In this document: positions 1-6,772 of the stretch, piece by piece | Position numbering within the stretch: the first letter of the stretch is position 1 | Layout of the letters: each line of letters opens with the position of its first letter | Source: Actinomycetota bacterium | GTDB lineage: Bacteria > Actinomycetota > Actinomycetes > Actinomycetales > Microbacteriaceae | Direction: 5' to 3' | DNA length: 9,533 bases | Assembly: GCA_009703445.1 (NCBI GenBank) | Contig: WLGA01000035.1 | Location: 1 to 9,533 of the forward strand | Translations under genes and position numbers: made by a program | The notes under the pieces: generated by a model | The model's database searches: none | What the model was told of the DNA's origin: nothing | Seen by the model: only the letters and a program-made list of their open reading frames with translations

Positions 1-823
1 AGATGTTCTTCAAGGTCAGCAACGGGCTGTCCTTTGGTGGCTCGGTGACGAACACGTCGAGACCGGCTCCGGCAATCTGGTTGGTGCTTAGCGCGGTGTA
101 TAGAGCCGCCTCGTCGATGATGCCACCGCGTGAGCAGTTGACGATGCGAAGGTTTGGCTTGGCGATCGCGAACTGAGCGGTAGAGATCATTCCGGTGGTC
201 TCTGGGGTCTTCGGGATGTGAATGGTGATGAAGTCAGACTGCTTCATAACTTCTTCAAGGGTGGCCAACTTGACACCCATAGCCTCGGCGCGGGCCGGGG
301 TGATGTATGGGTCGTAACCGATTAGCTCAACACCGAAGCCGGCTAGACGCTGGGCGACTAGGCCACCGATGCGGCCAAGGCCGACGATTCCAACGGTCTT
401 TTCGTAAAGCTCTGCACCGGTGAACTGCGAGCGCTTCCACTCGCCAGCCTTTAGTGACTGGTTGGCGTCTGGCACGTGACGAGCAAGGCCAAGCATCTGT
501 GCGATGGCAAGTTCGGCAGCAGAAACCACGTTTGAGGTTGGCGCGTTAACCACCATGACACCGGCTGCGGTAGCTGCCTTGATGTCTACGTTATCTAGAC
601 CAACACCGGCGCGAGCAACAACCTTTAGCTTCGGTGCTGCCGCAATCGCCTCTGCGTCGACCTGAGTTGCCGAGCGAACCAGGATGGCGTCTGCCTTAGC
701 CAGCGCTGCAAGCAGTGCCGGGCGATCGGTGCCGTCGACGTTTACAACGTCGAAGTCTGGGCCGAGGGCCTCAACGGTTGCTGGTGAAAGTTCTTCAGCG
801 ATTAGAACAACTGGCTTAGTCAA
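1..823 (-). CDS. serA: D-3-phosphoglycerate dehydrogenase, N-terminal part (C-terminus lies beyond the left edge)
   Basis: Cytoplasmic NAD-dependent oxidation of 3-phosphoglycerate to 3-phosphohydroxypyruvate, the first step of serine synthesis. My own translation from a TTG at 823 gives 274 codons before the window ends. Visible features are the substrate-binding N-lobe with RAGVGLDNVD (residues 71-80), NAPTSNVVSAAELAIA (93-108), the Rossmann signature GIVGLGRIGG (145-154), NCSRGGIIDE with the catalytic arginine at about 232, and DVFVTEPP with the conserved glutamate at about 261. The catalytic histidine and any C-terminal ACT/regulatory domain lie outside the window. TTG is chosen because there is no in-frame ATG or GTG nearby, the protein starts properly at TKPVVLIAEEL, and AGGA sits 7 nt upstream. 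The gene diverges from the regulator at 928. In other actinobacteria serA lies close to ilvBNC, as it does here. Confidence 0.93.
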   Translation of the reverse strand, partial: MTKPVVLIAEELSPATVEALGPDFDVVNVDGTDRPALLAALAKADAILVRSATQVDAEAIAAAPKLKVVARAGVGLDNVDIKAATAAGVMVVNAPTSNVVSAAELAIAQMLGLARHVPDANQSLKAGEWKRSQFTGAELYEKTVGIVGLGRIGGLVAQRLAGFGVELIGYDPYITPARAEAMGVKLATLEEVMKQSDFITIHIPKTPETTGMISTAQFAIAKPNLRIVNCSRGGIIDEAALYTALSTNQIAGAGLDVFVTEPPKDSPLLTLKNI

Positions 824-890
824 TGCTTCATCCTGTCGGTTTGGTGGGGTTCGGGTTCAAGTCTAGAGGCGAAAAACATTGCCACGCAGA

Positions 891-896
891 ACTTTA
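891..896 (-). promoter_or_regulatory. candidate -10 box for serA
   Basis: Read leftward the hexamer is TAAAGT, which fits TANNNT. It abuts the 896-914 palindrome and would give a 5' UTR of roughly 60 nt before the serA TTG. The matching -35 (CTAACT, 17 nt further upstream) is weak, so this is a tentative call. Confidence 0.35.
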
Positions 897-914
897 CTTT
901 CAATAAACGAAAGT
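896..914. promoter_or_regulatory. palindromic operator candidate between divergent serA and regulator promoters
   Basis: ACTTTC-AATAAAC-GAAAGT is a perfect 6-bp inverted repeat around a 7-bp A/T-rich spacer, the size and symmetry expected for a dimeric winged-helix regulator. It lies 13 nt before the regulator ATG and directly between the outward-facing candidate -10 boxes at 891-896 (minus) and 915-920 (plus). A bound protein could therefore block both promoters. Autorepression by the adjacent regulator is the simplest reading but is inference. Confidence 0.55.
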
Positions 915-920
915 TAGACT
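915..920 (+). promoter_or_regulatory. candidate -10 box of the regulator gene (leaderless start)
   Basis: TAGACT fits TANNNT and is followed by exactly 7 nt and then the ATG at 928, the spacing expected when the A of ATG is the transcription start. A -35-like TTTACT (893-898) lies 16 nt upstream. No Shine-Dalgarno precedes the ATG: the nearest purine run, GAAAG, is 14 nt away. Together these favour a leaderless mRNA. Confidence 0.5.
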
Positions 921-927
921 CGTATCT

Positions 928-1509
928 ATGAAAGTTGCAGCCGCAAAGCTCTCCCCGCTGCTGAAAAGTGATGCTCAGGGCCTGATTTTGGCCGAGATTT
1001 TCATGAATGCAGATGAGCTTTTCTCAATCAGCCACCTTGCCGAGTTTGCCGGCACCAGCCTGCCAACAGCCATGCGCGAGGTTGATCGCTTGCTCGATGG
1101 GCAACTTGTCATTCAGAAAACGGTCGGCCGGGCACGGTTCATCCAAGCCAACAAAAAGCACCTGTTGTTTGATTCGGTAAGCCAGATTGTGGCCTTTAGC
1201 TATGGGCCGGCTGCAGTGCTGCCGCCCCTTCTGCTCGGCCTCGATGGAATCGAACACGCCTACCTATTCGGCATTTGGGCTGCGCGTCTTTCGCGACAGA
1301 CCGAGGCTGCCCCAAAGGAAGTTGACCTATTGCTGATCGGCAACGTGAGCCGCATCGAGGCGTCCCGTGCCGCGGCCCGAGCCGAGGAACTGCTCGGCCG
1401 AGAGGTGAATGTGCAGTTCGCCACCTCGCTCGAATGGGAACGCGGCGAATCAGATTTCGTGCGCATGATCAAAGCCAACCCGCTGGTTGAACTAGCGCTG
1501 CGCCCCTAG
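928..1509 (+). CDS. winged-helix transcriptional regulator with a degenerate nucleotidyltransferase-fold C-terminal domain
   Basis: A 193-aa soluble protein with two parts. Residues about 10-76 form a winged helix of ArsR/MarR type: ISHLAEFAGTSLPTAMREVDRL contains the helix-turn-helix, and RARFIQAN forms the wing. Residues about 105-190 resemble the minimal nucleotidyltransferase (MNT) fold seen fused to such HTH domains in actinobacteria: AYLFGIWAARL (111-121), KEVDLLLIG (130-138), LLGREVNVQF (155-164) and a NPLVEL tail (184-189). The usual MNT motif is G-S-x(n)-D-x-D. Here the serine is Ile116 and the first aspartate is Glu131, with only Asp133 kept, so catalysis is doubtful and a structural or ligand-sensing role is more likely. 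It diverges from serA, converges on ilvC and is probably leaderless. Its ligand and targets are unknown; serA or branched-chain amino acid genes are possible targets by position only. Confidence 0.82.
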   Translation: MKVAAAKLSPLLKSDAQGLILAEIFMNADELFSISHLAEFAGTSLPTAMREVDRLLDGQLVIQKTVGRARFIQANKKHLLFDSVSQIVAFSYGPAAVLPPLLLGLDGIEHAYLFGIWAARLSRQTEAAPKEVDLLLIGNVSRIEASRAAARAEELLGREVNVQFATSLEWERGESDFVRMIKANPLVELALRP

Positions 1510-1541
1510 CCATCCCAGTCGCCCTAGCCCCCGGTTAAAGC

Positions 1542-1573
1542 AGAAGAGGCACCCCCGAAGGGATGCCTCTTCT
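1542..1573. terminator. bidirectional hairpin terminator between the regulator and ilvC
   Basis: AGAAGAGGCA (1542-1551) pairs perfectly with TGCCTCTTCT (1564-1573). One C/A mismatch and three further C-G pairs follow inside, closing on the loop CGAA. The hairpin starts 33 nt after the regulator stop and 28 nt after the ilvC stop on the other strand, so it can end both convergent transcripts. Neither side has a real U-tract, only CTTTAA on the ilvC side, which is common for actinobacterial terminators. Confidence 0.82.
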
Positions 1574-1600
1574 AAACGATCCGTTAGGAACGAGCCCGCT

Positions 1601-2626
1601 TTAGCGAGCTGCGTTGCCTTCCTGGTAGTCGTCAGCGTTCTTGATCCATGAGAACAGCTTGCGCAGGTTGCGGCCTACTGCCTCGATTGGGTGAGCCTCG
1701 CCCTTTGCGCGTAGCGCTAGGAACTCAGGTGCGCCTGCATCCTGGTCTGCAACGAAGCGACGAGCGAAGGTGCCATCCTGGATGTCAGTTAGAACATCGC
1801 GCATGCGCTCCTTGACCTCTGGGCCAACAACGCGTGGGCCTGAGACGTAGTCACCGTACTCAGCGGTGTCAGAAACTGACCAACGCTGCTTAGCAATGCC
1901 ACCCTCGTACATAAGGTCAACGATTAGCTTTAGCTCGTGAAGAACCTCGAAGTAAGCAACCTCAGGCTGGTAGCCAGCCTCGGTTAGAGTCTCGAAGCCG
2001 TACTGGATTAGCTGTGAAGCGCCACCACATAGAACTGCCTGCTCACCGAATAGGTCGGTCTCGGTCTCTTCAGCGAAGGTGGTCTTGATGGTGCCCGCAC
2101 GGGTTCCACCGATTGCCTTCGAGTATGAAAGACCTAGGTCAAAAGCGGTGCCTGATGCGTCCTGGTGGATAGCGATTAGGTTTGGAACACCACGGCCGCC
2201 CTCGTACTCGCGACGAACTAGGTGGCCTGGGCCCTTTGGAGCAACTAGGAATACGTCAACGCCCTCTGGAGCGGTGATGTAGCCGTAACGGATTGCGAAA
2301 CCGTGACCGAAGACAAGAGCCTTGCCTGCTGAAAGGTTTGGAGCAATGTCGTCGTTGAATAGGTCACGCTGGCGTGGGTCTGGTGCAAGAACGACGATAA
2401 CGTCTGCCCATGCTGAAGCCTCAGCTGGGGTTAGCACCTTCAGGCCGGCCTCTTCAGCCTTTGCCTTTGACTTTGAGGTTGCAGGAAGACCTACTACTAC
2501 GTCTACGCCTGAGTCCTTCAGGTTTAGCGAGTGAGCGTGTCCCTGTGAACCATAGCCAAGTACAGCTACCTTGCGACCCTGAATGATCGAAAGGTCTGCA
2601 TCCTTGTCATAAAAGATTTCAGCCAC
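1601..2626 (-). CDS. ilvC: ketol-acid reductoisomerase (class I, NADP-type)
   Basis: Converts 2-acetolactate or 2-aceto-2-hydroxybutyrate, by Mg2+-dependent alkyl migration and NAD(P)H reduction, to the dihydroxy acids used by IlvD. Its 341 aa is normal for the short class I enzyme. Visible features are GYGSQGHAH (24-32) for the dinucleotide, FGHGF with the conserved His108, APKGPGHLVRR with Lys131, the metal ligands Asp191 and Glu195 in DLFGEQ, Glu227 and Glu231 in YFEVLHELK, and Ser252 in SVSDTAEYGDY. The cofactor loop after the second beta strand reads VGLPATSKSKAK (45-56), with proline where many homologues carry arginine; the serines remain. The start is GTG at 2626, supported by AAGGAG with 7-nt spacing. 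It is the last gene of the ilv cluster, 83 nt beyond ilvN, and ends at the 1542-1573 hairpin. Confidence 0.97.
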   Translation of the reverse strand: MAEIFYDKDADLSIIQGRKVAVLGYGSQGHAHSLNLKDSGVDVVVGLPATSKSKAKAEEAGLKVLTPAEASAWADVIVVLAPDPRQRDLFNDDIAPNLSAGKALVFGHGFAIRYGYITAPEGVDVFLVAPKGPGHLVRREYEGGRGVPNLIAIHQDASGTAFDLGLSYSKAIGGTRAGTIKTTFAEETETDLFGEQAVLCGGASQLIQYGFETLTEAGYQPEVAYFEVLHELKLIVDLMYEGGIAKQRWSVSDTAEYGDYVSGPRVVGPEVKERMRDVLTDIQDGTFARRFVADQDAGAPEFLALRAKGEAHPIEAVGRNLRKLFSWIKNADDYQEGNAAR

Positions 2627-2709
2627 TTTGTATCTCCTTGTTGTTTTTTGAAAACGTGTTTGATTTGTTGCTTGGATCTAGCGATGAGGGCTGGCCCCAC
2701 CGAAGCTTT

Positions 2710-3216
2710 TTACTTGAGGATCTTCTCGGTGATTGACTTCGAGCCGCGGCCCATTGCCAAGACGCCAGACTGCACCAATTCCTTGATGCCGTAAGGTTCG
2801 AGAACTTTGATGAAGGCCGCGCACTTTGCAGTGTCTCCGGTGACTTCAATGATCACTGCGTCGCTCACAACGTCGATAACGCGCGCACGGAACAAGGTTA
2901 CTGCCTCGAGCACCTGAGAGCGAGTTGAAGAGTCGGTCTTTACCTTGATCAGCATGTGGTCGCGCTGCACGGCCTGGTCGGCTTCGAGCTCAACAACCTT
3001 GATCACATTGATCAATTTGTTCAGCTGCTTGGTGACCTGCTCGAGTGGAGCACCCTCGACACCAACCACTACGGTGATGCGAGATAGACCCTCAACCTCG
3101 GTCGTGCCAACAGCAAGAGATTCGATGTTGAACCCACGGCGAGCAAATAGCGCGGCGACGCGAGTCAGGATTCCTGGCTTGTCTTCAACCAGTAGTGAAA
3201 GAACGTGCTTAGACAT
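2710..3216 (-). CDS. ilvN: acetolactate synthase small (regulatory) subunit
   Basis: Regulatory partner of IlvB. It activates the catalytic subunit and carries the valine feedback site. Its 168 aa is typical (the short IlvH/IlvN type with two ACT-like domains). The N-terminal ACT domain (about 4-77) reads HVLSLLVEDKPGILTRVAALF followed by RRGFNIESL; Gly15 and Asn30 match the positions that line the valine pocket in E. coli IlvH. The C-terminal domain (about 85-160) includes DHMLIKVK and FRARVIDV. The ATG at 3216 lies only 2 nt after the ilvB stop and has no strong Shine-Dalgarno of its own, so translational coupling to ilvB is likely. That would suit the stoichiometry of a complex. Confidence 0.97.
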   Translation of the reverse strand: MSKHVLSLLVEDKPGILTRVAALFARRGFNIESLAVGTTEVEGLSRITVVVGVEGAPLEQVTKQLNKLINVIKVVELEADQAVQRDHMLIKVKTDSSTRSQVLEAVTLFRARVIDVVSDAVIIEVTGDTAKCAAFIKVLEPYGIKELVQSGVLAMGRGSKSITEKILK

Positions 3217-3218
3217 CT

Positions 3219-4973
3219 TTATTCAATCCCGTCCCAGATCGGCGCCGCATCTCGGGCGTACTGAACTTCGTCGTTGGTAAGGCCAGCTGCAACCATTGGC
3301 CAAACCATGGCGTCGCGGCTAACAATGAAGTCGATTACCACCGGGCGGTCGTTGGTTTCGATAGCCAACTTGATCGCCTTGTCGATGTCTTCTTCCTTTT
3401 CAACACGGATGGCTAGGCAACCGTATGCTTCTGCCAACTTCACGAAGTCGGGAATCATCACGGTGTCGGTGCCGGTGTTGAGGTCGGTGTTTGAGTAACG
3501 CTCGTTGTAGAACAGGGTCTGCCACTGGCGAACCATGCCAAGCGATGAGTTGTTGATGATCGCAACCTTGATTGGGATGTTGTTGATCGCACAGGTTGCC
3601 AACTCTTGGTTGGTCATCTGGAAGCAGCCGTCGCCGTCAATTGCCCAAACCAAACGGTCTGGCTGGCCAACCTTGGCACCCATTGCTGCAGGAACCGAGT
3701 AACCCATGGTTCCGGCGCCGCCAGAGTTTAGCCATGAGTTTGGACGCTCATACTTGATGAACTGTGCAGACCACATCTGGTGCTGACCGACGCCCGCAGC
3801 GAAGATCGCCTCAGGGCCAGAAAGTTCACCGATGCGAGTGATGACGTGCTGTGGTGAAAGCTTGCCGTCGTCTGCCGGGGTGTAACCGAGCGGATAGCGC
3901 TCAACGAGGCCACCCACGAAAGTCCACCAATCCTTGATGTCAATCTTTGAGGTCTTTAGAACCGCGGTTAGTTCCTGGTTCAGCTCGGTGATTACTTCCT
4001 TGGCATCGCCAACGATTGGCACATCGGCAAAACGAATCTTGCCGATTTCAGCTGGGTCGATATCGACGTGGATGACCTTAGCGCCGGTGGCAAAGCCCTT
4101 TACGTCACCGGTCACGCGGTCGTCGAAACGAGCGCCGAGGGTGATTAGAAGGTCGCTCTTCTGAAGTGCGGTAACGGCAGGAACGGTTCCGTGCATGCCG
4201 GGCATGCCGAGGTTCTGCGGGTGTGAGTCTGGGAATGCACCACGTGCCATCAATGTGGTGACAACCGGTGCACCGATTAGCTCTGCAAGCTTAAGAAGTT
4301 CCTTGTGAGCACCGGCGCGAACGACACCGCCACCAACATAGAGAACCGGCTTCTTGGCTTCGAGAATCATCTGAGCCGCTGCCTGAATCTGCTTGCCGTG
4401 AGGCTTGGTAACCGGCTTGTAGCCAGGTAGGTCGATCTTCGGTGGCCAGACAAACTCTGCCTTGGCCTGCTGAGCATCCTTGGTTACGTCAACCAGGACC
4501 GGGCCAGGGCGGCCGGTGGTGGCGATCATTACTGCAGCCGCCATTACCTCTGGAATGTCTTCTGCCTTGGTCACCAAGAATGAGTGCTTGGTAATCGGCA
4601 TGGTGATTCCGACGATGTCGGCTTCCTGGAAAGCGTCGGTGCCGATTAGCTTTGAGCCAACCTGACCGGTGATGGCCAATAGCGGAACCGAGTCCATGTA
4701 GGCATCCGCGATTGCGGTGACCAGGTTGGTTGCTCCTGGGCCCGAGGTCGCGATGCAAACACCGAGCTTGCCGCTTGCCGAGGCGTATCCCTCAGCAGCG
4801 TGGCCGGCACCCTGCTCGTGACGAACAAGGATGTGGCGAATCTTGGTTGAGTCCATCAATGGGTCATAGGTAGGCAAGATTGCGCCACCAGGCAAACCAA
4901 AGACATCTTCAATTCCGAGAAGCTCCAGGCTGCGAACAATCGCCTGGGCTCCAGTTAGAACTTCGTTAGCCAT
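3219..4973 (-). CDS. ilvB: acetolactate (acetohydroxyacid) synthase large subunit
   Basis: Thiamine diphosphate- and FAD-dependent catalytic subunit. It condenses two pyruvates to acetolactate (valine/leucine branch) or pyruvate with 2-oxobutyrate (isoleucine branch). At 584 aa it is full length. Motifs in order: FGLPGGAILPTYD (25-37), the ThDP-activating Glu53 in RHEQGAGHAAEGYA, TSGPGATNLVT (77-87), the FAD-region GARFDDRVTG (280-289), and the ThDP/Mg motif GDG (447-449) ending in NN (474-475). MVRQWQ (480-485) contains the conserved tryptophan of the sulfonylurea-binding region. The ATG at 4973 has only a weak purine-rich upstream region (GAGAAAAGAA). It follows ilvD with a 58-nt spacer and is coupled to ilvN downstream. 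Confidence 0.98.
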   Translation of the reverse strand: MANEVLTGAQAIVRSLELLGIEDVFGLPGGAILPTYDPLMDSTKIRHILVRHEQGAGHAAEGYASASGKLGVCIATSGPGATNLVTAIADAYMDSVPLLAITGQVGSKLIGTDAFQEADIVGITMPITKHSFLVTKAEDIPEVMAAAVMIATTGRPGPVLVDVTKDAQQAKAEFVWPPKIDLPGYKPVTKPHGKQIQAAAQMILEAKKPVLYVGGGVVRAGAHKELLKLAELIGAPVVTTLMARGAFPDSHPQNLGMPGMHGTVPAVTALQKSDLLITLGARFDDRVTGDVKGFATGAKVIHVDIDPAEIGKIRFADVPIVGDAKEVITELNQELTAVLKTSKIDIKDWWTFVGGLVERYPLGYTPADDGKLSPQHVITRIGELSGPEAIFAAGVGQHQMWSAQFIKYERPNSWLNSGGAGTMGYSVPAAMGAKVGQPDRLVWAIDGDGCFQMTNQELATCAINNIPIKVAIINNSSLGMVRQWQTLFYNERYSNTDLNTGTDTVMIPDFVKLAEAYGCLAIRVEKEEDIDKAIKLAIETNDRPVVIDFIVSRDAMVWPMVAAGLTNDEVQYARDAAPIWDGIE

Positions 4974-5003
4974 TTGAATTCTTTTCTCGTTAGCGTTGCT
5001 TGA

Positions 5004-5019
5004 TCAATCGCATGATTGA
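5004..5019. other. small inverted repeat in the ilvD-ilvB spacer
   Basis: TCAATC-GCAT-GATTGA forms a perfect 6-bp stem with a 4-nt loop in the 58-nt gap between ilvD and ilvB. No T-run follows on the ilv strand, so it does not look like a terminator. It might be an mRNA processing or stability element, a protein site, or chance. Confidence 0.35.
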
Positions 5020-5031
5020 GTGAAAAGCGAT

Positions 5032-6723
5032 TTAACCGCAGTAGGCACCTTCAGAGGCAGAGTGCACTAGCTTCGAATATTTCGCGAGAACACCGCGGGT
5101 GTAGCGCGGCGGAAGAGGCTGCCAAGTTTGCTTGCGGGCAGCCAGCTCTTCTGGCTCAACGAGTAGTTCGAGCGAACGAGCAGCGATGTTGACTCGAATT
5201 AAGTCTCCATCGCGAACCAGAGCAATTGGCCCACCATCGGTGGCCTCTGGTGCAATGTGTCCGATACAAAGGCCGGTTGTGCCGCCTGAGAATCGTCCGT
5301 CAGTCAATAGTAGAACATCCTTGCCCAATCCCGCACCCTTAATGGCTCCGGTGATGGCAAGCATCTCGCGCATACCCGGGCCACCCTTAGGGCCTTCGTA
5401 GCGAATAACCACTACGTCGCCGGCAGAAATTTTGCCCTCGGTTAGCGCATCCATGGCGGCACGTTCGCGCTCGAAAACGCGTGCTGGGCCGGTGAATTCA
5501 TCCATGTCGAAACCGGCGGTCTTTACCACTGCACCCTCAGGAGCCATCGAGCCCTTGAGAATTGTGATTCCACCGGTCTTGTGAATTGGGTTCTGAAGTG
5601 AGCGGATGATCTTGCCATCTGGGTCAGGTGGGTTGATTCCCTCGAGGTTCTCGGCAACGGTCTTGCCGGTTACGGTTAGCGCGTCACCGTGCAATAGACC
5701 TGCGTCGAGAAGAGCCTTCATAACAACTGGAACACCGCCGACTCGGTCGACGTCGGTCATTACGTACTGCCCGAATGGCTTTAGGTCGCCTAGGTGAGGA
5801 ATCTTGTCGCCGATGCGGTTGAAGTCATCGAGAGTTAGGTCAACCTCTGCCTCGCGAGCGATTGCTAGCAAGTGCAGAACAGCGTTGGTCGAGCCACCGA
5901 AAGCCATGGTCACGGCGATTGCGTTCTCGAAGGCCTTCTTGGTCAGGATGTCGCGAGCGGTGATTCCGAGGCGAAGAAGGTTGACTACTGCCTCACCCGA
6001 GCGGTGAGCCCAAACGTCGCGGCGACGGTCTGCAGCCGGTGGGGCTGCCGAGCCAGGAAGGCTCATGCCGAGGGCCTCTGCGGCAGAAGCCATGGTGTTT
6101 GCGGTGTACATACCGCCACAGGCGCCTTCACCAGGGCAGATTGCGCGCTCGATGCGGCCAAGGTCTTCTTCAGACATCTTTCCGGCCTTGCAAGCACCGA
6201 CAGCTTCGAAAGCGTCGATGATGGTCACGGTCTTCTCGGTGCCATCGGTGAGCTTTACCCATCCAGGCATGATCGAACCGGCATACAAGAACACGGATGC
6301 AAGGTTTAGGCGGGCTGCTGCCATGAGCATGCCCGGAAGTGATTTGTCACAGCCGGCAAGAAGAACCGAGCCGTCTAGACGCTCGGCCTGCATCACGGTC
6401 TCAACCGAGTCGGCGATAACCTCGCGAGAAACCAACGAGAAGTGCATGCCTTCGTGGCCCATTGAGATGCCATCTGAAACCGAGATGGTGCCGAACTCAA
6501 GTGGGTAACCGCCAGCGGCGTGAACGCCTGACTTGGTGGCGTCGGCCAAACGATCGAGTGAAAGGTTGCAAGGAGTAACTTCGCTCCAAGAACTTGCGAC
6601 ACCGATCTGAGGCTTCACCCAGTCTTCGTCGCCCATGCCAACAGCACGGAGCATGCCTCGTGAGGCAGCCTTTTCAATTCCATCGGTTACGTCGCGTGAA
6701 CGCGGCTTGATATCTACAGACAT
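5032..6723 (-). CDS. ilvD: dihydroxyacid dehydratase (Fe-S enzyme)
   Basis: Dehydrates 2,3-dihydroxyisovalerate and 2,3-dihydroxy-3-methylvalerate to the 2-oxo acids that are transaminated to valine and isoleucine or routed to leucine. The 563 aa correspond to the shorter actinobacterial form. Cluster-ligand cysteines are Cys52 (VTPCNLSLDRLA), Cys125 (AGCDKSLPGM) and Cys202 (GEGACGGMYTANTM). Other family blocks are GGYPLEFGTISVSDGISMGH (71-90), GSAAPPAADRRR, AFGGSTNAVLHLLAIA, GPKGGPGMREM and DGRFSGGTTGLCIGH. The C-terminus EGAYCG is typical. The ATG at 6723 is preceded by AGGTAGGA. That stretch also contains TAGGAT placed 7 nt before the ATG, so it could act either as a Shine-Dalgarno or as the -10 of a leaderless transcript. 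It is the first large gene of the ilv cluster. Confidence 0.97.
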   Translation of the reverse strand: MSVDIKPRSRDVTDGIEKAASRGMLRAVGMGDEDWVKPQIGVASSWSEVTPCNLSLDRLADATKSGVHAAGGYPLEFGTISVSDGISMGHEGMHFSLVSREVIADSVETVMQAERLDGSVLLAGCDKSLPGMLMAAARLNLASVFLYAGSIMPGWVKLTDGTEKTVTIIDAFEAVGACKAGKMSEEDLGRIERAICPGEGACGGMYTANTMASAAEALGMSLPGSAAPPAADRRRDVWAHRSGEAVVNLLRLGITARDILTKKAFENAIAVTMAFGGSTNAVLHLLAIAREAEVDLTLDDFNRIGDKIPHLGDLKPFGQYVMTDVDRVGGVPVVMKALLDAGLLHGDALTVTGKTVAENLEGINPPDPDGKIIRSLQNPIHKTGGITILKGSMAPEGAVVKTAGFDMDEFTGPARVFERERAAMDALTEGKISAGDVVVIRYEGPKGGPGMREMLAITGAIKGAGLGKDVLLLTDGRFSGGTTGLCIGHIAPEATDGGPIALVRDGDLIRVNIAARSLELLVEPEELAARKQTWQPLPPRYTRGVLAKYSKLVHSASEGAYCG

Positions 6724-6750
6724 AGGTTTAATCCTACCTTTTCAAACCCT
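6724..6750 (-). promoter_or_regulatory. ilvD: ilvD translation-start region with possible hairpin and overlapping -10-like box
   Basis: On the coding strand AGGGTTT (6750-6744) can pair with AAACCT (6729-6724) directly next to the ATG, with one bulged G, placing the AGGTAGGA ribosome-binding sequence in the loop. The stem is short and A/U-rich. The same stretch holds TAGGAT (6736-6731), 7 nt before the ATG, with GTGAAA 16 nt upstream as a possible -35. An internal ilvD promoter is therefore possible. Both readings are tentative. Confidence 0.35.
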
Positions 6751-6772
6751 TATTTCACGCGGTAATGCGCCC

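Noticed and set aside
684..866. Plus-strand ORF of 60 codons opposite the serA start
   Set aside because: It is antisense to the conserved SerA N-terminus and runs into the serA/regulator promoter region; its composition is low-complexity Ser/Ala/Thr.
2627..2709. Possible separate promoter or riboswitch in the 83-nt ilvN-ilvC spacer
   Set aside because: I see no convincing -35/-10 pair or riboswitch-like structure; only the ilvC ribosome-binding site and a weak GC-rich inverted segment are visible.
2945..3280. Plus-strand ORF of 111 codons across the ilvN/ilvB junction
   Set aside because: It is antisense to two well-supported genes and has no protein-like motif.
5872..6508. Overlapping plus-strand ORFs of about 145 codons opposite ilvD
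   Set aside because: They lie antisense within strongly conserved ilvD coding sequence, show no recognisable domain, and are explained by codon bias on the real strand.
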